Below, piece after piece: positions 1-5,100 of a DNA stretch of 5,100 nucleotides. The notes beneath the pieces were generated by a model that saw only the letters and a list, made by a program, of their open reading frames with translations, did no database searches and was not told where the DNA came from. Both the position numbers and the translations under genes were made by a program. How positions within the stretch are numbered: position 1 is the stretch's first letter; each line of letters starts with the position of its first letter. Source of the DNA: Polynucleobacter sp. (lineage in GTDB: Bacteria; Pseudomonadota; Gammaproteobacteria; Burkholderiales; Burkholderiaceae). Location of the stretch: positions 1 through 5,100 of the forward strand of contig JALRCP010000094.1 in the NCBI GenBank assembly GCA_023257325.1, in the 5' to 3' direction.

Positions 1-2828
1 CAGGTCGCTACGTCAAGTTGATCTAAGACAACGGTACTGGCAAATCCTTTTTCTGGAATAACCCCGGGGGTGTTGATGCCAAGACCCAGCTGCAGACTAT
101 TTTGAGGGCCTAAAACAAATTGAGCGTCAATCAATTTGCCAAGCTTGATTTGTCCAAGATGCGACTTGGGTGGCGAGGTGTTTTTATTCTGAAGACTCAA
201 TTGACCCGTTAAATTTTCACCCGCCTTTTTATTAAAAGGCGCTGGTAAAGAAGAGGTGAGTTGATTCAGTTTTAAGTCTAAATCTAATTGATAGCCGGCC
301 GATTGCAGGGCTAATTTTCCGTCGTAAGCGACATCACCTGTCAGCTGCTCTTGCAGCACTTTGATTGTTTGAGTATTTGAGTTATTCAGGGCTGATATTA
401 AATTTTTGATATCAGCTTTTCCAGAGACTTTCATGTCTGAAGAGGACTGCCAAGGTAATTTATTACCACTGTCAATCACAATGTTGCCACCCAATAAATC
501 TGCCTTTAAGTTTCTGCCAACAATATTCTCTTCAGAAAATAGCAAATCTCCATGGATGTTTTTAACTTCAAGCGAGTCATTGATGGTGGCTTGATTATTC
601 TTTAAAGATACCTCTCCTTGAAGCTTGGTTTTGAGGGTTTCATGAAGAGGCATCTCAATATTAATTTTTAATTGAGCATGACCATTCACTTGAATCTTTT
701 TATTCCAACCTTGAGCATGTTGGCCTGAAGGACTCTTGATGTAATACTGAATTAAATCAGCGGTACTTCCTTGGGCAGTGCCATTAATTTTTAAAATGGA
801 CTGGCGGCTGGTTATGTCATCTACGTAGCCATCAATCTTGCTCAATTGAACACTTTCAAAATCAGCCGATTTGAGGTCAAGCTTTAATTTAGGCCCATTA
901 AAAGACACTGTGCCAGTGACATTCATGAAATCAGACCATTGACCTCTGCTTTTTTCTACCTTCGGTGCAGGAGAATATTGAACTTGATAAATGGGTAGTT
1001 GAAGTTCAAAAATTCCAGGATGTTGCGTGGAGAAAGGAATGTGATGAGGGTTGCCGTTGATATGAACGGAACCATTTTTAATAAACCCCTCTTTTAAAGA
1101 GCTGTTCAAGTAGCTACGTGCTTCTTTGGACATTTCTTTTGGAAAGAAGCGGGTGATATTTTTTACCGAAGCTTCTTCAATTTGACCTTTAATGAATAAA
1201 GCTTCGGGTGATTTATCTGACTTGGTTTTGTAGCTGGCATCAAATTTGAGTTTTACGGCCTCATTTTTAAGTCGCATTTGACTGATTTGATACTCGGTGT
1301 ACTTTTCCTTTTTGAGCCATTTGATGGTGCCTGCTGCCTCTTGTAGGCTAACAAAATCATCTTCTAGTACTTGGGGAAGTACAAAAGCGGTATTTTCAGT
1401 ATCAATGAGTAACTCGCCGCCTACCTCGGTAGCGAAGAGTTTTCCAGATAAGTTAGAAAAAGAAAGTAGACCTTTCTTCTCGGGGCGTAAAGCAGCTCCT
1501 TTGAATGCGAACGATAACTTGTAGTGTGAGGCTTGAAACCCCGGTAATTGAAGATTGAATGGCAACTGACTTGCCTCAGCATGCCAGTTGGCATCTAGGT
1601 CTTTTAGGGTGCCAGAGGGTTGATATGTTTCAATAAATTGTTTGATTTCCTTGGGCAGCGGAAATTGTTTGGCTAATTGCTCAATGAGTTGAATATCTAA
1701 TTCTTTGGCTTGAATTCCGGCATGCTTGATGGAATCAATCTTAGGTGCTTTTTCCCAATAAAAGCTAACGCCATTAAGCTCCTTGGTTTGGGTGCTATCT
1801 TTTGTGCGCCATTTCAATAAGGGGGCGCTAAATGATAATTTTTTTCCTGAAGTTTTTTGTTCAACTTCAGTTTCTAGATTGGCAATCTTGAGTGGTTTGC
1901 CCAAGCGGGGCCATTCAATGTGTAAATTGTTTGCCTGAATTTTTGTTTCGCCACCATCAAGGACTCCATTGTCTAAATGTAGGTACCCTTCGGTGCTGGC
2001 AAGGCCTGAGACAACCTGAATTGGTGTTTCAAATAATTGACTCAAAGAGGTCAAATTAATTTCTTCTGCCGCCCATTCAATTTTTCCGATCCAGTCCTGC
2101 CAATTTCCGGCATTGCCAAAAACATGGTGACGAAAACTTGCATTGATCTCTGTTAAATCCTTAGCCCATGGAGTTTTGGCCTTAAGGTTGATGGCGTGCT
2201 TGAACCAAGAGTTCTTGAGGGTCAAAGATTCAATACTGATTTGATGTGAGCTGGTCTTAAACTTTTGATCAAGCCATAGGATTTTGGCATTCTTGATTTC
2301 AAGGCTGTCTTGCTCAAATAACCAATTACCGAATTGATAACCTGCGGATGATTGCTCTAATGGAATGCCGGCAATATTCCAGTTACCTTGTTGATCGCGT
2401 TGAATATGAATAACTGCGTCATCAAAGCTCAAATCGTGAAAGTGAGGTTGCCATTTCCAAAGACTTTCCCAAGAGAGTTTCCCACTGACTTTGGGGATGC
2501 TTAATTTAGAATTTTGCTGAGAGCCCTTTTCGTATAAATCAACTTTTTCAATTTCAAAAGAAGGCCAAAGAAAATCCCAACCGGTTCGTATGGATTGAAT
2601 TTGAAGATTGACCCCTAGATTTTGGCTAATAACTTGTTCAAAAGAGGACTTGTTTGCTTCAACTTTTGGCCAAACATAAAAGCGCACGGTGAGATGAGTG
2701 GCCAAAAACATCATGGCAAAGAGGGCTATCAACCAGGCTCCTCTTTTTTTCCATAGACCCAAAGAAGTCTGCTCGGCAACTCCTTGTCGAGCGGGGTCTT
2801 TTGAGGTGAATTGATTAAACCAAGACAT
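1..2828 (-). CDS. yhdP: YhdP family AsmA-like envelope protein, 3' end outside window
   Basis: The minus frame from the ATG at 2828-2826 stays open for 942 codons to the window edge, with no stop. Residues 1-29 are a polar, cytoplasmic-looking leader ending in WKKRG. Residues 30-48 (GAWLIALFAMMFLATHLTV) form one membrane anchor, so the rest should lie in the periplasm. After the anchor comes the YhdP/AsmA opening: VWPKVEAN, then a helix with SQNLGVNLQI (68-77), then GWDFLWPSFEIEKV (83-96). The remainder is long alternating beta-strand sequence with few charges, as expected of the TIGR02099/DUF3971 family. Members are about 1250-1400 residues, so roughly a quarter to a third is missing, including the AsmA-like C-terminus. 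In E. coli, YhdP acts with TamB and YdbH in phospholipid transport to the outer membrane; the same role here is inferred. It is divergent from glnE. No good Shine-Dalgarno precedes the ATG. Family assignment is by sequence style and context, without a profile search. Confidence 0.88.
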   Translation of the reverse strand, partial: MSWFNQFTSKDPARQGVAEQTSLGLWKKRGAWLIALFAMMFLATHLTVRFYVWPKVEANKSSFEQVISQNLGVNLQIQSIRTGWDFLWPSFEIEKVDLYEKGSQQNSKLSIPKVSGKLSWESLWKWQPHFHDLSFDDAVIHIQRDQQGNWNIAGIPLEQSSAGYQFGNWLFEQDSLEIKNAKILWLDQKFKTSSHQISIESLTLKNSWFKHAINLKAKTPWAKDLTEINASFRHHVFGNAGNWQDWIGKIEWAAEEINLTSLSQLFETPIQVVSGLASTEGYLHLDNGVLDGGETKIQANNLHIEWPRLGKPLKIANLETEVEQKTSGKKLSFSAPLLKWRTKDSTQTKELNGVSFYWEKAPKIDSIKHAGIQAKELDIQLIEQLAKQFPLPKEIKQFIETYQPSGTLKDLDANWHAEASQLPFNLQLPGFQASHYKLSFAFKGAALRPEKKGLLSFSNLSGKLFATEVGGELLIDTENTAFVLPQVLEDDFVSLQEAAGTIKWLKKEKYTEYQISQMRLKNEAVKLKFDASYKTKSDKSPEALFIKGQIEEASVKNITRFFPKEMSKEARSYLNSSLKEGFIKNGSVHINGNPHHIPFSTQHPGIFELQLPIYQVQYSPAPKVEKSRGQWSDFMNVTGTVSFNGPKLKLDLKSADFESVQLSKIDGYVDDITSRQSILKINGTAQGSTADLIQYYIKSPSGQHAQGWNKKIQVNGHAQLKINIEMPLHETLKTKLQGEVSLKNNQATINDSLEVKNIHGDLLFSEENIVGRNLKADLLGGNIVIDSGNKLPWQSSSDMKVSGKADIKNLISALNNSNTQTIKVLQEQLTGDVAYDGKLALQSAGYQLDLDLKLNQLTSSLPAPFNKKAGENLTGQLSLQNKNTSPPKSHLGQIKLGKLIDAQFVLGPQNSLQLGLGINTPGVIPEKGFASTVVLDQLDVAT

Positions 2829-2840
2829 TTTTCTAATTAT
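2811..2840 (+). promoter_or_regulatory. Candidate sigma70-type promoter for glnE
   Basis: TTGATT at 2811-2816 matches four of six bases of the -35 consensus. AATTAT at 2835-2840 matches four of six of the -10 consensus. The spacer is 18 bases. Transcription would begin near 2847, giving a leader of about 26 bases before the ATG at 2873. The -35 would lie inside the first codons of yhdP. Such matches are common by chance in AT-rich DNA, so this is only a candidate. Confidence 0.25.
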
Positions 2841-2872
2841 GCTGTAGCCGAGCGGGGATTGATAGCGATAAC
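2829..2872. promoter_or_regulatory. Divergent yhdP/glnE intergenic control region
   Basis: These 44 bases are the only non-coding DNA in the window and separate the two divergent start codons. They must hold, or directly adjoin, the start signals of both genes. The left half (2831-2841) is AT-rich and contains overlapping -10-like hexamers for the two strands. The right half (2849-2858) is GC-rich. There is no hairpin and T-run, as expected between divergent genes. I see no clear operator palindrome. The region is too short for two separate complete promoters, so parts of either promoter may lie inside the opposite coding sequence. Confidence 0.6.
2836..2841 (-). promoter_or_regulatory. Candidate -10 element for yhdP
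   Basis: Read on the minus strand, this is CATAAT, five of six matches to TATAAT. It lies only seven bases upstream of the yhdP ATG, so transcription would start at or next to the start codon and the message would be almost leaderless. No convincing -35 is seen 16-18 bases upstream; the 17-base position reads TATCAA, a poor match. The element overlaps the candidate glnE -10. Confidence 0.25.
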
Positions 2873-2884
2873 ATGATACCTATG
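2855..2884 (+). promoter_or_regulatory. glnE translation start region with two in-frame ATGs
   Basis: ATG codons at 2873 and 2882 share a frame, separated by ATA CCT, and the upstream in-frame stop is TAA at 2834-2836. The only purine-rich Shine-Dalgarno-like stretch is GGGGA, ending at 2858. It lies 14 bases before the first ATG and 23 before the second. The first ATG is therefore slightly preferred, although even 14 bases is long for good spacing. The choice changes the protein by only three residues. Confidence 0.4.
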
Positions 2885-5100
2885 ACAACTAATATTCCTC
2901 AATTTTCAGCTCTTTTGGAGCATTCTGCTTATGCGCTTCGTTGGTTTAATGCCAAACCTGAGTGGGCTCATGATTTGCAAAGCTTGACGGTGCAAGCAGT
3001 TAATGCAGAGGTGATTGAGAGGTTGTTGGAATTACCTAATTTAATTGCCCAATCTGAAACCCCTTCTTTAGACGATTTTGGCGCAGCTTTGCGATTGGCG
3101 CGCCAGAAATTCATGCTCTTACTGGCTGCCAGAGATTTGAGCCGCACAGCAGACGTTGGTGAGGTCACTCAGGCCATGACTTTGTTTGCAGAGCGCTCTA
3201 TTGAGTTGGGCATTGACGTCATCCGTCGAGATATGAAGCCATTGGTGGGCGAGCCTTTGAGTCAAGCAGGTCAATATTTACCTTTGATGGTCGTGGGAAT
3301 GGGTAAATTGGGCGGGCGAGAACTGAATGTTTCCTCAGACATTGATTTGGTTTTTTTGTATGAAGAAGAGGGCGATACACAAGGCGGTGTGAAAAGTATT
3401 TCTCATCATGAGTGGTACACCCGCCTGGGAAAAAAACTAATCGCTCTTTTGAGTGAGTTGAAATCCGAAGGATTTGTATTTAGGGTGGATATGCGCTTGC
3501 GTCCCAATGGTGACTCTGGTCCATTGGTTTGTAGTCTAGGCATGTTGGAGGAGTATTTCAGTGTTCAGGGCAGAGAGTGGGAGCGTTATGCTTGGATCAA
3601 AGGCCGAATGGTTTATCCCTCGGAACATCATGTGGATTTTGAAAGATGCCAAAAGGGTTTGAATGATCTGGTCAGACCTTTTGTGTATCGCCGTTATTTA
3701 GATTTTGGGGTGATTGCGGCGATTCGAGAATTACACGCTCAGATTCAGCATGAAGCAGAGAAAAGAAGTTTGCTTCAACCTGGAAGATCGGTCGATGTGA
3801 AGTTGGGCCGTGGAGGCATTCGAGAAATTGAGTTCATGGCTCAAATGTTTCAGTTGGTTCGCGGAGGTCAGGATCCTGGTTTAAGGATTCGTCCCACTTT
3901 GGAGGTTCTTAAGGTGGTTCATGAGCGCCAACTGATTGGTGGCGCGGAACTAGAACAATTGACCGAAGCTTATTTATATTTGAGAACTTTGGAGCATCGT
4001 TTGCAATATTGGGAAGATGCTCAAACACACCATTTACCGAGTGATGAGCAATCTCAAGCACGTTTGGCTAGGGCAATGGGGCATGGCTCCTTATCTGAAT
4101 TCAAAACTCAATTGGATCAACATCGCGATAACGTGGCCAAATTATTTGCCGATGCTTTTGTTCTTAAAAAGCAGGAGGCTGAATCTGGCTTAAATGGTGG
4201 GGCGGGTACGCCTTGGGCGCCGCCAAGCATTTACCCTGAGTTAACTGAGCGATGGGCCAATTGGTGGGGTAGTGCTCGCCAACGCTCTTTAACAGATTCA
4301 TCTAGAAGAAAATTTACTCAGTTGATGTCTGCTGCCAGTGATTATGTTTCTTCGCAAGAGTGGCCAATCGCTCGAGCGGATGAAGTCATGGTACGGATGA
4401 TGAATTTACTCGATTCAATTTCAAGACGTTCATCTTATCTTTCGCTATTAAGCGAGTACCCACATATTTTGAGTCGTTTGATTGCACTCATATCAGCTTC
4501 CAAGTGGGGTACGGATTACTTAATTAAGCACCCACATTTGCTGGATGATTTATTAACGGGTCAAGGTCAATACACTCCCGAAGATCATCCCAGTGTGTAT
4601 TGGACTAAATTAAAGGTGGACGTCAATATTCTGTTGGACGATGCCAAGAGTCATGGTGATCAAGCAGAGCAAGCCATGGATATTTTGCGCCAAGTTCATC
4701 ACACGGAAACGTTTTTAACCTTGTTGGCAGAGTTGGGAATCGGTCGTCATGAACCATTGTCCATTGAAAAAGTGAGTGATCGTTTATCTGCCTTGGCTGA
4801 TTTAATTTTAGGCTTGACCATTGAACGTGTCTGGCCCTTGGTGGCAGAAAAGTTTCATTTAAATCCTGCGACACCTCCTTCGTTTGCAGTGATTGCTTAT
4901 GGCAAATTAGGAGGTAAGGAACTCGGCTATGCCTCTGATTTAGATATTGTCTTTTTGTATGATGCCCCAGAGTCAGATCAAGAGGCGGGTGAGCGTTATG
5001 CTTTATTTGCACGACGCTTGATTGCTTGGCTGACAGCCTCAACTTCTGCGGGAATCTTATTTGAAATTGATACGCGCCTTCGCCCGAATGGGGCTGCTGG
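2873..5100 (+). CDS. glnE: Bifunctional glutamine synthetase adenylyltransferase/adenylyl-removing enzyme, 3' end outside window
   Basis: GlnE adenylylates a tyrosine of glutamine synthetase to lower its activity when nitrogen is plentiful, and removes the AMP by phosphorolysis when nitrogen is scarce, under PII and glutamine control in the cytoplasm. The frame is open for 742 codons to the window edge; the family is about 900-950 residues. Numbering from 2873, the adenylyl-removase half (about 1-430) carries GMGKLGGREL (142-151), the metal-binding pair D156/D158 in SSDIDLVF, RVDMRLRPNG (204-213) and KLGRGGIREIEF (310-321). A linker follows at about 431-480. The adenylyltransferase half shows SYLSLLSEYP (from 521), HPHLLDD (553-559), YGKLGGKEL (676-684), D689/D691 in SDLDIVF, and FEIDTRLRPNG (730-740). 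All catalytic aspartates expected in this span are present, so both activities look intact. The missing part is the rest of the adenylyltransferase half. An in-frame ATG at 2882 is an alternative start. The next gene is not visible. Confidence 0.97.
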   Translation, partial: MIPMTTNIPQFSALLEHSAYALRWFNAKPEWAHDLQSLTVQAVNAEVIERLLELPNLIAQSETPSLDDFGAALRLARQKFMLLLAARDLSRTADVGEVTQAMTLFAERSIELGIDVIRRDMKPLVGEPLSQAGQYLPLMVVGMGKLGGRELNVSSDIDLVFLYEEEGDTQGGVKSISHHEWYTRLGKKLIALLSELKSEGFVFRVDMRLRPNGDSGPLVCSLGMLEEYFSVQGREWERYAWIKGRMVYPSEHHVDFERCQKGLNDLVRPFVYRRYLDFGVIAAIRELHAQIQHEAEKRSLLQPGRSVDVKLGRGGIREIEFMAQMFQLVRGGQDPGLRIRPTLEVLKVVHERQLIGGAELEQLTEAYLYLRTLEHRLQYWEDAQTHHLPSDEQSQARLARAMGHGSLSEFKTQLDQHRDNVAKLFADAFVLKKQEAESGLNGGAGTPWAPPSIYPELTERWANWWGSARQRSLTDSSRRKFTQLMSAASDYVSSQEWPIARADEVMVRMMNLLDSISRRSSYLSLLSEYPHILSRLIALISASKWGTDYLIKHPHLLDDLLTGQGQYTPEDHPSVYWTKLKVDVNILLDDAKSHGDQAEQAMDILRQVHHTETFLTLLAELGIGRHEPLSIEKVSDRLSALADLILGLTIERVWPLVAEKFHLNPATPPSFAVIAYGKLGGKELGYASDLDIVFLYDAPESDQEAGERYALFARRLIAWLTASTSAGILFEIDTRLRPNGAA

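Noticed and set aside
406..594. 62-codon plus-strand open frame
   Set aside because: It is antisense to the continuous yhdP frame, has no recognisable protein features and no ribosome binding site.
1297..1524. 75-codon plus-strand open frame
   Set aside because: It is antisense to yhdP; its serine-rich composition is what reading this coding strand backwards produces.
2744..2750. Seven-base A run (minus strand) in yhdP as a possible slippery site
   Set aside because: The frame reads TGG AAA AAA AGA, which does not fit the X XXY YYZ heptamer. The zero frame continues for more than 900 codons, so no programmed shift is needed.
2788..2857. Nine-base direct repeat CGAGCGGGG at 2788-2796 and 2849-2857
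   Set aside because: One copy encodes yhdP residues and the other lies in the gap. With only two short copies and no symmetry, chance is the simplest explanation, though a regulator site is not excluded.
2841..2858. tRNA-D-arm-like string TAGCCGAGCGGGG
   Set aside because: No acceptor, anticodon or T arm can be formed around it, and both sides are occupied by gene starts.
2849..2872. Possible sigma54 promoter upstream of glnE, considered because of the nitrogen connection
   Set aside because: There is no GG and GC pair with the required -24/-12 spacing and no TTGCA-like element.
2968..3168. 66-codon minus-strand open frame
   Set aside because: It is antisense to the well-supported N-terminal part of glnE and resembles no family I know.
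3350..3356. Seven-base T run in glnE near the first catalytic motif
   Set aside because: It encodes the conserved Val-Phe-Leu of DLVFLY in frame, so it is ordinary coding sequence.
4623..5042. 139-codon minus-strand open frame
   Set aside because: This is the longest shadow frame, but it lies opposite the conserved adenylyltransferase half of glnE. Its His/Gln/Leu-rich sequence has no domain-like pattern, and no promoter or ribosome binding site supports it.

Overview
The window holds the 5' parts of two large divergent genes and a 44-base gap between them. Both genes run off the window edges. On the minus strand, positions 2828 down to 1 encode the first 942 codons of a YhdP-type (AsmA-like, TIGR02099/DUF3971 group) inner-membrane-anchored envelope protein. 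On the plus strand, 2873 to 5100 encode the first 742 codons of GlnE, the bifunctional glutamine synthetase adenylyltransferase/adenylyl-removing enzyme. I translated both frames codon by codon and found no stop or frameshift in either.

The genes point to a Gram-negative proteobacterium with an outer membrane. To my recollection, glnE lies beside a TIGR02099-family gene in Burkholderiales-type betaproteobacteria. The modest GC content, visibly below 50 percent, would suit a low-GC member such as Polynucleobacter. This placement comes from remembered gene order and protein style, not from a database search.

Layout: 1-2828 is yhdP (minus, C-terminus outside the window). 2829-2872 is the shared divergent promoter region, with overlapping AT-rich -10-like hexamers for the two strands and no strong Shine-Dalgarno sequence for either gene. 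2873-5100 is glnE (plus), with a complete N-terminal adenylyl-removase half, the linker, and the adenylyltransferase half up to just past its second catalytic motif. There is no RNA gene, mobile element, CRISPR array, terminator or long non-coding stretch.

The two genes have unrelated jobs, nitrogen-status control of glutamine synthetase and envelope lipid homeostasis, and share only the control region. I see no previously undescribed system. The points most worth a second look are the compact bidirectional promoter, the possibly leaderless yhdP start, and a repeated short helical module inside YhdP.
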